Made by a program: the position numbers and the translations under genes | Shown here: positions 15,415 to 24,191 of the stretch, piece after piece | Layout: every line of letters begins with the position of its first letter | Position numbering within the stretch: position 1 is the stretch's first letter | The notes under the pieces: model-generated | What the model was told of the DNA's origin: nothing | The model's database searches: none | The model's input: only the letters and a program-made list of their open reading frames with translations | Source: Acetatifactor muris | GTDB lineage: Bacteria; Bacillota; Clostridia; Lachnospirales; Lachnospiraceae | NCBI GenBank assembly: GCA_023664365.1 | Contig: JAMPFR010000023.1 | Coordinates: forward strand, 1 to 45,196 | Length of the DNA stretch: 45,196 bases | Direction of reading: 5' to 3'

Positions 15415-17223
15415 TTAAAACTTCCGAAACCGCTCATACCGCTCTGCGGCGATTGCCTCCCCGTCCATGCCCCGGTACCGCTCCAGAAATTCCTTCATCT
15501 GTTCCTTCATATACCCTGCAATGGCTTCCGTGGTACTCTCGTCCGCACCGCCGAACTCGGGGATAATCTTCTCCGCCACCTGCAGCTCCTTCAAATCCTG
15601 GGCGGTAATGTGCATTACCTCGCTGGCCTCCTTCGCTTTGGAAGAATCCTTCCAGAGAATGGACGCAAAGCCCTCCGGTGAAAGAATGGAATAGGTTGCG
15701 TTTTCCAGCATCCAGACCTCATTGCCCACTGCGGTGGCAAGGGCGCCGCCGCTGCCACCCTCTCCGATGAAAATGCACAGTATGGGCACCTTCAGCGCCG
15801 ACATCTCGCACAGATTCCGGGCAATGGCTTCCCCCTGGCCCCTCTCCTCCGCCTCAATGCCGCAGAAGGCTCCGGAGGTATTGATAAAGCTCACAATGGG
15901 GCGGTTAAATTTTTCCGCCTGCTTCATAAGGCGAAGGGCCTTGCGGTATCCCTCCGGCATGGGCATACCGAAATTCCGCTCCTGACACTCTTTGATATTT
16001 TTCCCCTTGTGCTCCGCAATCACCGTCACCGGCTGGCCGTCCAGAAACGCGATACCCCCCACTATGGCAGGATCGTCTCTGAAGGCTCTGTCGCCGTGGG
16101 CCTCCACAAAGTAGTCGAAAATATGCTCCATATAATCCAGCGCCTGGGGACGCTCCACCTTCCGGGCCGCCTTCACCTTCTCCCAGGCTCCCTTGGGGCG
16201 CACCTTCCACTCCTGCTCCTTTAAGATCTCACTGAGAACAAACCGGGAATCCTTTCCCGCAGTAAAGTCAGCATATTCCTTTTCCCTGCACTGATGGGAC
16301 TTCACCAGGAAGTAAATGGTCTTCTTCAGATTCTCCCGCTTTACAATGCCGTCAATGATGCCGTGGGATTCCAGAAACTCCGCAGTCTGAAAGCCCTCGG
16401 GCAGCTCCTGTCCGATGGTCTGCTTGATGACTCTGGGGCCTGCGAACCCAATCAGCGCCCCCGGCTCCGCCATAATCACATCCCCCAGCATGGCAAAGCT
16501 TGCCGTCACGCCTCCCGTGGTAGGGTCTGTGAGTACGGTACAGTAAAGCAGTCCCGCTTCGCCCAGCTTTTTGATTGCGGCAGCGGTCTTTGCCATCTGC
16601 ATGAGGGAAATAATGCCCTCCTGCATCCTGGCGCCGCCGGAACAGCAGAACAGAAATACAGGCAGCTTTTCCTCCACCGCACGCTCAATGGCGGCGGTAA
16701 TCTTTTCTCCTACCACATGTCCCATGCTGGCCATAAGGAACCGGGCGTCGCAGATACCCAGCATAATGTCCTCGCCGAACACCTTACAGCGTCCCACCGT
16801 CACCGCCTCGTCCAGACCGGTCTTCTCTTTTGCCTCCGCCAGCTTCTCCTCATAGCCTTCATAGTTCAGGGGATTCTGAACGGGAAAGTCCGTAAACCAG
16901 GGTTCAAAGGTATGCGGGTCGGCAACCATGCGTATCCTGTTGTGTATCCTTACCCGGAAATACCCTCCGCACTCATAGCATATATACTTTTTCTTCACAA
17001 CCCGTTCTCTGTCCACACTCTTTCCGCACTTGGGACACCGGATCAGGACCACTTCCTTTACCTGCTCCTTATCCTGCGCCGGGGTTTCCCGGGCGTCGGC
17101 GGCTTCCTGCCCTTCCGGGCTCTTTTCCCCGTCTCCCGGCGTCTCCACCGGGTCAGACTTGTTTATTTTACTTAAGGTTTTTGAAAAAAACTCCGCTCTC
17201 TTCTGCTTCAGAATCCAGTTCAT
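15415..17223 (-). CDS. accDA: Acetyl-CoA carboxylase carboxyltransferase, beta-alpha fusion
   Basis: The carboxyltransferase moves CO2 from biotin to acetyl-CoA to give malonyl-CoA. In most bacteria AccD and AccA are separate; here one 602-residue chain holds both. The beta half (about 60-310) begins with the AccD zinc ribbon C63/C66/C82/C85 and includes [12 protein letters not shown] and [17 protein letters not shown]. The alpha half (about 325-600) includes [34 protein letters not shown] and the oxyanion-type [11 protein letters not shown] charged linker occupies 24-55. The gene starts 12 nt after fabZ behind AAGGAGG. accB and accC are not in this cluster. Confidence 0.94.
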   Translation of the reverse strand: MNWILKQKRAEFFSKTLSKINKSDPVETPGDGEKSPEGQEAADARETPAQDKEQVKEVVLIRCPKCGKSVDRERVVKKKYICYECGGYFRVRIHNRIRMVADPHTFEPWFTDFPVQNPLNYEGYEEKLAEAKEKTGLDEAVTVGRCKVFGEDIMLGICDARFLMASMGHVVGEKITAAIERAVEEKLPVFLFCCSGGARMQEGIISLMQMAKTAAAIKKLGEAGLLYCTVLTDPTTGGVTASFAMLGDVIMAEPGALIGFAGPRVIKQTIGQELPEGFQTAEFLESHGIIDGIVKRENLKKTIYFLVKSHQCREKEYADFTAGKDSRFVLSEILKEQEWKVRPKGAWEKVKAARKVERPQALDYMEHIFDYFVEAHGDRAFRDDPAIVGGIAFLDGQPVTVIAEHKGKNIKECQERNFGMPMPEGYRKALRLMKQAEKFNRPIVSFINTSGAFCGIEAEERGQGEAIARNLCEMSALKVPILCIFIGEGGSGGALATAVGNEVWMLENATYSILSPEGFASILWKDSSKAKEASEVMHITAQDLKELQVAEKIIPEFGGADESTTEAIAGYMKEQMKEFLERYRGMDGEAIAAERYERFRKF

Positions 17224-17235
17224 ACGCTCGCCTCC

Positions 17236-17664
17236 TTACCCGATAGCAAAGGTCAGTTCCCCTCTGGCGGCAATTTTGCCGTCCACCGTGGCAACAGCCC
17301 TTCCCACACCCACAGGCCCTTTTACTTTGATGATTTCCATCTCCAGGGTCAGCACATCCCCCGGCACTACCTTCTGTTTGAACTTTGCCCCGTCGATACC
17401 CGCGAAATAGGCGGTACGGCCCTTCCACTCCGGCCGGGAGAGGACAGCCACCGCTCCCACCTGGGCCAGCGCCTCTATGATAAGTACCCCGGGCATCACC
17501 GGATTCCCCGGAAAATGTCCCTGAAAATAAGGCTCGTTCATGCTGACGCATTTCTTCCCCACAGCCCGGACGCCGGGCTCCAGTTCCTCTATGGTATCTA
17601 TCAGCAGGAACGGATAACGATGGGGAATGATTTCCATAATTTCCTTTGCAGTGTACAATGACAT
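17236..17664 (-). CDS. fabZ: 3-hydroxyacyl-ACP dehydratase
   Basis: FabZ removes water from 3-hydroxyacyl-ACP. The start at 17664 gives [20 protein letters not shown] and 142 residues, the family size, with AAGGAG 10 nt upstream; a 29-codon upstream extension is not family-like. Catalytic H50 ([15 protein letters not shown]) and E64 are present. A 106-bp non-coding stretch separates it from fabF, at the position where related operons carry accB. Confidence 0.96.
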   Translation of the reverse strand: MSLYTAKEIMEIIPHRYPFLLIDTIEELEPGVRAVGKKCVSMNEPYFQGHFPGNPVMPGVLIIEALAQVGAVAVLSRPEWKGRTAYFAGIDGAKFKQKVVPGDVLTLEMEIIKVKGPVGVGRAVATVDGKIAARGELTFAIG

Positions 17665-17770
17665 GTCTATGCTCTCCTTATCTTCTGCCAACCGATGCGA
17701 CGCTGTCCGTCTGCCGTCACATTGTCGGTGTGCCGTCATACGGCTCTCCATACCGCTGCCTGGCGGCGGC

Positions 17771-19012
17771 TCAATTCAGTATGTATCTGCCCAGCAGAAT
17801 ACTGGCATTGTGCCCGCCGAAGCCCAGAGAATTGCTGAGGGCATAAGGCACTTCCTCCTGATAACTCTCCTTGCAATAGTTCAAATCCATCTCCTCATCG
17901 GACTCCCGAAGCCCCACTGTCTTGTGGATAAAGCCCTCCTGAATCTCCTTGACGCAGGCGATGAATTCCACGGCTCCCGCCGCCCCGAGAAGGTGTCCTA
18001 TCATGGACTTGGTGGAATTTATTTTCAGCTTTTCCGCATGCTCTCCAAAGGCAAGCTTGATAGCTCTGGTCTCAAACAGATCGTTGTGGTGGGTTGCCGT
18101 GCCGTGGGCATTAATATAAGTCAGCGCCTCCGGTGCAACACCTCCGTCCTCCAGAGCGTTCTGCATGGCTTTTGCCGCTCCCGCTCCGTCCTCCGCAGGA
18201 GATGTAATATGATAAGCGTCCGATGAACAGCCGTAGCCCAGCACCTCCGCATAGATGCGGGCTCCCCGCTTTCTGGCGTGTTCCAGCTCCTCCAGAACCA
18301 CCACGCCTGCCCCCTCTCCCATGACAAAGCCGCTTCTGTCCTTATCAAAGGGAATGGAGCATCTCTCCGGATCCGTGCTGTCCGAAAGAGCCGTGAGGGC
18401 CGTGAAGCCTGCTATTCCCACAGGGGTTACCGCAGCCTCCGTACCGCCGGCCACCATCACATCCGCGTCGCCATACTGAATGGCCCGGAATGCTTCGCCG
18501 ATGGAGTTGGTGCCTGTGGCACATGCCGTCACCACATTCAGGCTCTTTCCCTTCAGTCCGAACAGAATGCTTACATTGCCCGCCGCCATGTTGGAAATCA
18601 TGAGAGGCACAAACAGAGGCCCCACCCTGGAGGGGCCCTTCTCCATAAGTCTGGCATGTTCCCGCTCTATGGCCTGAAGGCTTCCGGTTCCGCTGCCGAT
18701 GGAACAGCCCGCCTTCCAGGGATCCTCCTTCTCCATGTCCAGCGCCGCGTCCCTGATTGCCTCCCCGGCAGCCGCCACGGCATACTGGCAGAACAGCTCC
18801 ATGCGTCTCGCCGCCTTTTTGTCCATATATTTTTCAGAGTCAAAATCCTTCACCTCCGCCGCCAGCTTACATTTGTAATCCCCGGCGTCAAATTTGGTGA
18901 TGGGCGCAAACCCGATTTTTTCCTGCTTTACGCCGTTCCAGAATTCCTCCACGCTGTTGCCGATGGGAGTCACAGCCCCCATGCCCGTCACGACTACTCT
19001 CCTTGTATTCAT
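17771..19012 (-). CDS. fabF: Beta-ketoacyl-ACP synthase II
   Basis: FabF elongates acyl-ACP with malonyl-ACP. With the ATG at 19012, placed by the GAGGAG 8 nt upstream, the product is 413 residues. The condensing-enzyme triad is complete: C164 (VTACATG), H303 ([11 protein letters not shown]) and H340 ([12 protein letters not shown]). A GTG five codons upstream overlaps the ribosome binding site and was rejected. It lies between fabG and fabZ. Confidence 0.96.
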   Translation of the reverse strand: MNTRRVVVTGMGAVTPIGNSVEEFWNGVKQEKIGFAPITKFDAGDYKCKLAAEVKDFDSEKYMDKKAARRMELFCQYAVAAAGEAIRDAALDMEKEDPWKAGCSIGSGTGSLQAIEREHARLMEKGPSRVGPLFVPLMISNMAAGNVSILFGLKGKSLNVVTACATGTNSIGEAFRAIQYGDADVMVAGGTEAAVTPVGIAGFTALTALSDSTDPERCSIPFDKDRSGFVMGEGAGVVVLEELEHARKRGARIYAEVLGYGCSSDAYHITSPAEDGAGAAKAMQNALEDGGVAPEALTYINAHGTATHHNDLFETRAIKLAFGEHAEKLKINSTKSMIGHLLGAAGAVEFIACVKEIQEGFIHKTVGLRESDEEMDLNYCKESYQEEVPYALSNSLGFGGHNASILLGRYILN

Positions 19013-19094
19013 CCACAGTCTCCTCACTTTTCTGTATCCGGTGCCGCATGTTACATCCGTGCTGTTCTGATATCTTCAGGCGGCGGCTGCGGCC

Positions 19095-19853
19095 TTATAT
19101 GGCCATGCCGCCGTCCACGCAGATTACCTGGCCTGTAATATAATCGGAACCGCTGCCCGCCAAAAAGCCCACGGTCTCCGCGATCTCCTCCGGCAGCCCC
19201 ATTCTGCCCATGGGAATGGCGCCCACAGCGGCTTCCCTGGTCTTCTCCGGCATAGCCGTTGTCATCTCCGTGTCGATAAAGCCGGGAGCCACTGCATTGA
19301 CGCAGATACCCCGGCTTGCAAGCTCTCTGGCAACGCTTTTCGTCAGTCCTATCATGCCCGCCTTGGAAGCGGAGTAGTTTGCCTGTCCTCCGTTGCCCAG
19401 GACGCCGGAGACAGAAGAGATATTGATAATCTTTCCGCTGCGCTGCTTCAGGAAATAACGTGAAAGATGCCGGATGGTATTAAACGCTCCCTTCAGGTTC
19501 GTATTCAATACGCTGTCGTACTCCTCCTCCGACATGCGCATAATCAGGTTATCCCGGGCGATTCCCGCATTGTTCACCAGAATATCCACCCTTTTATACT
19601 TTCCGATAACCTCCTCCGTCATCCTTCCGCAGGCGTCAAAGTCCGCCACATTGCAGCAGATTGCTTCGGCGCTTCCGCCCATGCCCTCTATCTGCTCCAC
19701 TACTTCACGGGCTCTGTCCGCCGAACCGTTATAATTCACCAGAACCGCGGCTCCCATGGAGCCCAGCTTCAATGCGATAGCTCTCCCGATTCCCCGGCCG
19801 GCGCCGGTAACCAGCGCAACCTTTCCGCTTAAATTTTTTTCTGCCGTCTCCAT
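19095..19853 (-). CDS. fabG: 3-oxoacyl-ACP reductase
   Basis: FabG is the NADPH-dependent reductase of the elongation cycle, a short-chain dehydrogenase. The Rossmann motif TGAGRGIG (16-23), NNAG (94-97) and the catalytic S147, Y160 and K164 are present; the chain ends in the usual GQVICVDGGMAI. Three ATGs occur within five codons; the third (19853) is preferred because GAGG lies about 7 nt upstream, giving 252 residues. Confidence 0.95.
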   Translation of the reverse strand: METAEKNLSGKVALVTGAGRGIGRAIALKLGSMGAAVLVNYNGSADRAREVVEQIEGMGGSAEAICCNVADFDACGRMTEEVIGKYKRVDILVNNAGIARDNLIMRMSEEEYDSVLNTNLKGAFNTIRHLSRYFLKQRSGKIINISSVSGVLGNGGQANYSASKAGMIGLTKSVARELASRGICVNAVAPGFIDTEMTTAMPEKTREAAVGAIPMGRMGLPEEIAETVGFLAGSGSDYITGQVICVDGGMAI

Positions 19854-19866
19854 ATGCATCCTCATT

Positions 19867-20784
19867 TCACTGATTTTCCAGAAGCCTGTTCAGGTCTTCT
19901 ACCGTAGCCACATTTTTCATTGTCACGCCGCTGTTGATTTTCCGCACAAAGCCGCTGAGGGTCTTGCCGGGCCCGATTTCGATGAAAGTATCCACGCCGG
20001 ATTCTATCATGCGTTCCACCGTCTCCCGCCACCTCACCGTGCCGGATACCTGCTTCGCCAACAGTTCCCTGACTCTTTCCTTATCTGTCACCGGAGCCGC
20101 CTCCACATTGCACAGATAGGGAATTTTCGGATCATACACCGCTGCCTGCTTCAGCTCTTCCGCCAGCTTTTCTCCTGCTCCCGCAAGCAGCTTGGAGTGA
20201 AACGGCCCGCTTACCTTTAAAGGAACACACCTTTTTGCCCCTGCCGCCTGCAGCTGTTCTGCAGCCTGCTGTACCGCCTTCTCCTCCCCGGTAATCACAA
20301 TCTGCCCGGGGCAGTTATCGTTGGCAATGGAAACAATGCCCGGCGTCTCACTGCAAATCCGCCCTATGGCGTCCGCGTCCAGCCCCAGCACCGCCGTCAT
20401 TGCGCCGCCTGTGGGATAAGCCTCCTGCATATAAATGCCCCGGCTCCGAATCAGCCGGAACAGATCCTTCAGCTCCATGACGCCTGCCGCCGCCAGCGCC
20501 CCGTACTCGCCAAGGCTTAAGCCCGCGCAGCAGTCCGCCTTTACTCCCTTTTCCTCCAGCACCTTTAAGATAGCCACCTCGGTAGTCAGCATGGCAATCT
20601 GTGTGTATTCGGTAACGTTCAGCCGTTCATTTTCCGTAAAGCAAAGCTCCGCCACATCCAGCCCCGTAGCCTCCCGGGCCAGCTCATACACCTTTTTTGC
20701 CGTCTCATAGGCGTCATAAAAGTCCTTTCCCATGCCGGGGTACTGGGCGCCCTGACCGGGAAAAACAAATGCCGTCTTACTCAT
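19867..20784 (-). CDS. fabD: Malonyl-CoA:ACP transacylase
   Basis: FabD loads malonate onto acyl carrier protein. From the ATG at 20784 the product is 305 residues, beginning MSKTAFVFPGQGAQYPGMG. The nucleophile S90 in GLSLGEYGAL and the catalytic H196 in SGPFHSKLL are visible. A longer in-frame start at 20835 lies inside fabK and is not family-like. The gene overlaps the fabK end by 8 nt, indicating coupled translation. Confidence 0.96.
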   Translation of the reverse strand: MSKTAFVFPGQGAQYPGMGKDFYDAYETAKKVYELAREATGLDVAELCFTENERLNVTEYTQIAMLTTEVAILKVLEEKGVKADCCAGLSLGEYGALAAAGVMELKDLFRLIRSRGIYMQEAYPTGGAMTAVLGLDADAIGRICSETPGIVSIANDNCPGQIVITGEEKAVQQAAEQLQAAGAKRCVPLKVSGPFHSKLLAGAGEKLAEELKQAAVYDPKIPYLCNVEAAPVTDKERVRELLAKQVSGTVRWRETVERMIESGVDTFIEIGPGKTLSGFVRKINSGVTMKNVATVEDLNRLLENQ

Positions 20785-21715
20785 AGCTCTTTCCTTTCCC
20801 CAGCAGCTCTCCTGCCTGCTCCATAATCTCTTCAATCATTTCCTTACAGGTCTGCTCCCGGTTCACCATACCCGCAATCTGGCCCGCCATGACGGTTCCG
20901 TTGGTTATGTCGCCTTCCATAACCGCCCGGCGCAGCGCTCCCAGCCCCAGCTTCTCCAGTTCCTCAAAGCCGGCGCCTTCCTTTTCCAGACGCAGGTATT
21001 CCCTGGTCATATGATTCCGAAGGGAACGCACGGGATGGCCCGTGCTCATTCCGGTGACCTCTGTGTCAATGTCTTTGGCCTTAATCAGCTTTTCCTTATA
21101 ATTAGGATGTACAATGGACTCCTTTGCCACCACGAACCGGGTACCCATCTGAACGCCTTCCGCCCCCAGCATCAGCGCAGCTGCAAAGCCCCGCCCGTCT
21201 CCGATTCCTCCTGCGGCGATCACAGGTATGCCGACTGCATCCGCCACCTGGGGCACCAGAGCCATGGTTGTGAGGGAACCGATATGTCCGCCGCTCTCCA
21301 TGCCTTCCGCCACTACTGCGTCCGCGCCTGCCCGCTCCATCATCTTCGCCATGGCGGAGCTTGCCACCACGGGAATCACCCTGATTCCCGCTTCCTTCCA
21401 CATCGCCATGTACTTTGCGGGATTTCCGGCGCCGGTAGTCACCACCTTTACGCCTTCCTCCGCAATGACCTTCGCAATTTCATCCGCCTCCGGATTCATC
21501 AGCATAAGGTTCACGCCAAAGGGCCTGTCAGTCTTATTCTTAGCCTTTCGGATTTCTTCTCTGACAAAGGCGGCCGGCGCTCCGCCGGCGCCAATCAGCC
21601 CCAGGCCTCCTGCCTGTGAAACCGCAGACGCCAGCTTATGCTCTGCCACCCAGGCCATGCCGCCCTGAATAATAGGATATTCGATTCCGAGAAGCTCTGT
21701 AATTCTCGTCTTCAT
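20777..21715 (-). CDS. fabK: FMN-dependent enoyl-ACP reductase II
   Basis: FabK reduces enoyl-ACP with FMN and NAD(P)H and replaces FabI in many Firmicutes; FabK enzymes are not inhibited by triclosan. The 312-residue chain shows the nitronate monooxygenase/FabK barrel with PIIQGGMAWVA at the N-terminus, the FabK-type EGMESGGHIG (about 136-145), and the FMN phosphate loop around AAGGIGDGRG and GAEGVQMGTRF. Its ATG shares one base with the acpP stop (TAATG). Placement within the fab operon supports FabK over a nitronate monooxygenase. No fabI is in the window. Confidence 0.95.
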   Translation of the reverse strand: MKTRITELLGIEYPIIQGGMAWVAEHKLASAVSQAGGLGLIGAGGAPAAFVREEIRKAKNKTDRPFGVNLMLMNPEADEIAKVIAEEGVKVVTTGAGNPAKYMAMWKEAGIRVIPVVASSAMAKMMERAGADAVVAEGMESGGHIGSLTTMALVPQVADAVGIPVIAAGGIGDGRGFAAALMLGAEGVQMGTRFVVAKESIVHPNYKEKLIKAKDIDTEVTGMSTGHPVRSLRNHMTREYLRLEKEGAGFEELEKLGLGALRRAVMEGDITNGTVMAGQIAGMVNREQTCKEMIEEIMEQAGELLGKGKSYE

Positions 21716-21945
21716 TATGCAACACCCTTATCGCTCAGATATTTCAGTACATCTCCCACAGTAACCAGCTTCTCCAGATCCTCGGAGGGAATCTCAATGT
21801 CAAATTCCTCCTCAAGAGCCATTACCAGTTCGAACAAATCCAGGGAATCCGCATTCAGATCATCCTTAAAGCTGGTATCCTCCGTGATTTCAACGCCATC
21901 CGCATTCAGCTTTTCCTCGATTACTTCCTTCACCTTTTCAAACAT
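21715..21945 (-). CDS. acpP: Acyl carrier protein
   Basis: The carrier protein holds the growing acyl chain on a 4'-phosphopantetheine. The 76 residues include the modification site S34 in [11 protein letters not shown] and the usual acidic helix II ([14 protein letters not shown]). The start at 21945 is chosen for GAGGAG about 7 nt upstream; 25 codons of upstream open frame cross the promoter and operator region and are not coding. It is the first gene of the fab operon. Confidence 0.97.
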   Translation of the reverse strand: MFEKVKEVIEEKLNADGVEITEDTSFKDDLNADSLDLFELVMALEEEFDIEIPSEDLEKLVTVGDVLKYLSDKGVA

Positions 21946-22008
21946 GTCTTTCTCCTCTTTCTTTTCATAGTTTTGTTTACTACACCAAATAGTTTGATTG
22001 TCTATTTG

Positions 22009-22039
22009 TTTGATAATCAAGTTATTTGACCTTCAAACT
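22009..22039. promoter_or_regulatory. FabT-like operators at the fab operon start
   Basis: Two palindromes of the FabT type lie just downstream of the predicted transcription start: TTGAT-A-ATCAA (22010-22020) and TTTGA-CCT-TCAAA (22025-22037), 15-16 bp between centres. A further half site TTTGAT lies at 21993-21998. FabT of streptococci recognises TTTGAnnnTCAAA-like palindromes. A repressor bound here would block initiation or early elongation. The linked MarR gene at 13946-14395 is the probable ligand. Confidence 0.7.
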
Positions 22040-22049
22040 ATTTATATGG

Positions 22050-22078
22050 ATAATACTACCATGCAATTACTTTGTCAA
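22050..22078 (-). promoter_or_regulatory. Sigma-A promoter of the fab operon
   Basis: On the minus strand a perfect TTGACA (22078-22073) and TATTAT (22055-22050) are 17 bp apart, placing the start of transcription near 22043. That leaves a leader of about 100 nt before acpP, the first 35 nt of which carry the FabT-like palindromes. Confidence 0.8.
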
Positions 22079-22088
22079 CAATAGAATA

Positions 22089-22124
22089 CAAAAAATACCA
22101 CAGCCTTTTTACGGGCCGTGGCAT
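22089..22124 (-). terminator. Rho-independent terminator after the chemoreceptor gene
   Basis: On the minus strand an 11-bp stem (22114-22124 with 22095-22105, two G-T pairs) with an 8-nt loop is followed by a run of six or more T (22095-22089). It lies 55 bp beyond the chemoreceptor stop and just upstream of the fab promoter, insulating the two units. Confidence 0.85.
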
Positions 22125-22178
22125 TTCAGTCGTGCGCCGAGTGGCATACCGGGCCGAATGGCACCCGTTTTCTCGCAC

Positions 22179-23984
22179 TTAAATCTTAAACTTCCTTACA
22201 ATCTCCTCCAGCTGTATTGCACACTTCGTATTTTCCTCCGCCTTGTCGCCGGTATCGTTTGCATAGCCCACCATATCCGTGGCCTTGTTAGCCACTTCGT
22301 TGATGCTGACCGTAGCCTCGTTTACGGTGGAGTTAATATCCTGTATGGACTTTGTAATATCGGCAATGCTCTCCTCCAGCTCTGCGATGGAGCTGTTAAT
22401 GTTCTGCATGCTTCCGGAGAAATCTTTGGCGTCCGAGCTGTACTCCTCGCTGACCCGGATAAAATTCTCATAATCCGCGATAACGGTCTCCTCCATAAAG
22501 GAAATCATCTGGCGCAGACAGGTCTCCATACTCTCCGCCGCATTTTTGACTCCCGCCACAATGCTGGTAATATTATTTGCCGTCTCCGTAGACTGGGAAG
22601 CCAGGCTTCCTATCTCGCCTGCCACCACTGCGAAGCCTCTTCCCGCTTCCCCGGCTCTCGCCGCCTCAATGGACGCATTCAGGGAAAGCAGCTCCGTCTG
22701 GCTGGCAATGGAGGTAATGGCTTCTGTCAGCGCGTTGATCTGTTCGATATCCTTTGCCTTCTCAATGGCAATATCGGATTCCTGCTTTACCTTTGAATAG
22801 ATTTCCCTGGTCTTATTGTTTGCCTCCTGGGTGTTGGCTTTCAGCTTCTCCGCTTTCGTGATAATGCCTTCCGCATTCTCCTCGCCTTCTTTCGTCAGGC
22901 TGCCGATTTTTCTTGCATTCTCGTTGATATTGGACATTCTCTCGTCAATCAGCTGGGTGGTGGCGGAGGTTTCCTCCATGCTGGCCGCCAGCTGCTGGCT
23001 GGTAGCGGAGTTGTCACAGGAATTGCTGTTCAGCTTTTCCACGATCTCCTTCAGGCCGTTGGCATTTTCCGACAGCTTTGTGCCCGTGGCAATCAGCTTA
23101 TTTACCATATTCACCAGATTCGCCCGCATCACCTCCAGGGAAACGCTCATAACCGCCGTCTCGCCTTTTCCCTTGGAAAGCAGCCTGCTGGCCCTGTTCT
23201 CCGTAAAGTCAAATTCCGCGTTCTGATCCACAACCCCGGTCAGCATCTTAATAGGCTTTGCAATACTTCTGGAAATCAATGCCCCGGCCACCGCTATCAA
23301 TACCAGAATGATGACGGACACCATCGAACACCGGAAGACGAAATCACTGACCGCCTCGAAGGCGTCGTCCCTGTCTGCAGACAGCACCAGAATCGCCTTG
23401 CCGTTCCGCATTACATAATATCCGGCCAGCTTCTCTGTTCCCTCATCCTTATATTCCATCACGCCGGATTCCGGTATGACGCCCTGCTGCAGCTGTCTCA
23501 CAATGCCGGTAACCAAATCGTTCTTCACAGACTGCCCCACCTTTGACTCCGTAGGGTGCATCAGCATGATTCCGTCTGCATCTGTCACATATATGTAACT
23601 GGAGGACATTCCGTCCAGCTTTACGCCGCCGTACATACTCTGCAGCCCCTCCGATTTGGGAACCTCATTCCCCATTGCGTAGGCCGCCGTCTCCAGATTT
23701 ACGCCGTAGGCGTCCACCATAGTCTGCATATCGCTCAGAACCCGCTTTTTCAGCGATGCTTTAGACTGTTCCACAGCCATCATCATCACAAGGGTCACAC
23801 AGACAAGGGCCGTCAGCATCATGGCAGTCATCACTCTGGTCTGGATGCCTCTGAACATCCCTACCTTTTTCTTTTCCACCACTTTTTCCAAAAGTTCATC
23901 CGCCTTTTCCTCCAGAGCCGCCCTGTCAATGTTAAGATTCTGTCCCACTCTGTTCAATAAATCATTTTTCTGTTCTGCCGCCAT
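22179..23984 (-). CDS. Methyl-accepting chemotaxis protein with Cache sensor
   Basis: The 601-residue receptor has an unusual cytoplasmic N-terminal extension of about 48 residues, membrane helix 1 (about 51-71), an extracytoplasmic single-Cache-like domain (about 72-215, with [24 protein letters not shown]), membrane helix 2 (about 219-237), a HAMP segment beginning [11 protein letters not shown], and a long signalling coiled coil. The hairpin tip [24 protein letters not shown] binds CheA/CheW in this family. Ligand is unknown. It is transcribed alone from an AT-rich gap and followed by a terminator. No sigma-D-type promoter was seen. Confidence 0.94.
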   Translation of the reverse strand: MAAEQKNDLLNRVGQNLNIDRAALEEKADELLEKVVEKKKVGMFRGIQTRVMTAMMLTALVCVTLVMMMAVEQSKASLKKRVLSDMQTMVDAYGVNLETAAYAMGNEVPKSEGLQSMYGGVKLDGMSSSYIYVTDADGIMLMHPTESKVGQSVKNDLVTGIVRQLQQGVIPESGVMEYKDEGTEKLAGYYVMRNGKAILVLSADRDDAFEAVSDFVFRCSMVSVIILVLIAVAGALISRSIAKPIKMLTGVVDQNAEFDFTENRASRLLSKGKGETAVMSVSLEVMRANLVNMVNKLIATGTKLSENANGLKEIVEKLNSNSCDNSATSQQLAASMEETSATTQLIDERMSNINENARKIGSLTKEGEENAEGIITKAEKLKANTQEANNKTREIYSKVKQESDIAIEKAKDIEQINALTEAITSIASQTELLSLNASIEAARAGEAGRGFAVVAGEIGSLASQSTETANNITSIVAGVKNAAESMETCLRQMISFMEETVIADYENFIRVSEEYSSDAKDFSGSMQNINSSIAELEESIADITKSIQDINSTVNEATVSINEVANKATDMVGYANDTGDKAEENTKCAIQLEEIVRKFKI

Positions 23985-24013
23985 ATTTGCCCTCCTGTAT
24001 ATAATAGTCCCTT

Positions 24014-24045
24014 ATATAATAGAATTGACATATAATAGAATTGAC
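24014..24045. repeat. 16-bp tandem duplication carrying promoter-like boxes
   Basis: A 16-bp unit (atataatagaattgac) is repeated exactly at 24014-24029 and 24030-24045, and a partial copy (tatataatag) lies at about 23998-24007. Each copy holds TATAAT and, across the junction, TTGACA on the plus strand. It lies 30-60 bp upstream of the chemoreceptor start, so copy number could change promoter strength or 5' leader length. Confidence 0.8.
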
Positions 24046-24127
24046 AGAAACATTATACAATATTTCAGCAGGCGTTTCACTATTTTTTTTGCAAAACATC
24101 AAAAAATTTCAGTTTTATTCTTTTAGC

Positions 24128-24156
24128 TTGTAAATTCTGCCATTTTATGTCATAAT
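24128..24156 (+). promoter_or_regulatory. Sigma-A promoter of the GGDEF-EAL gene
   Basis: TTGTAA (24128-24133) and CATAAT (24151-24156) are 17 bp apart, 36 bp before the start codon. The rest of the 207-bp divergent gap with the chemoreceptor gene is AT-rich with the 16-bp tandem repeat. Confidence 0.6.
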
Positions 24157-24191
24157 GAACGATAACTCTTCAGAATGAAAGGCGCTTTGAT

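Noticed and set aside
20777-21715. Nitronate monooxygenase instead of FabK
   Set aside because: The EGMESGGHIG motif and the position between acpP and fabD favour the enoyl-ACP reductase.
23985-24191. Sigma-D (FliA-type) promoter for the chemoreceptor
   Set aside because: No TAAA-N15-GCCGATAA-like sequence was found on the minus strand.
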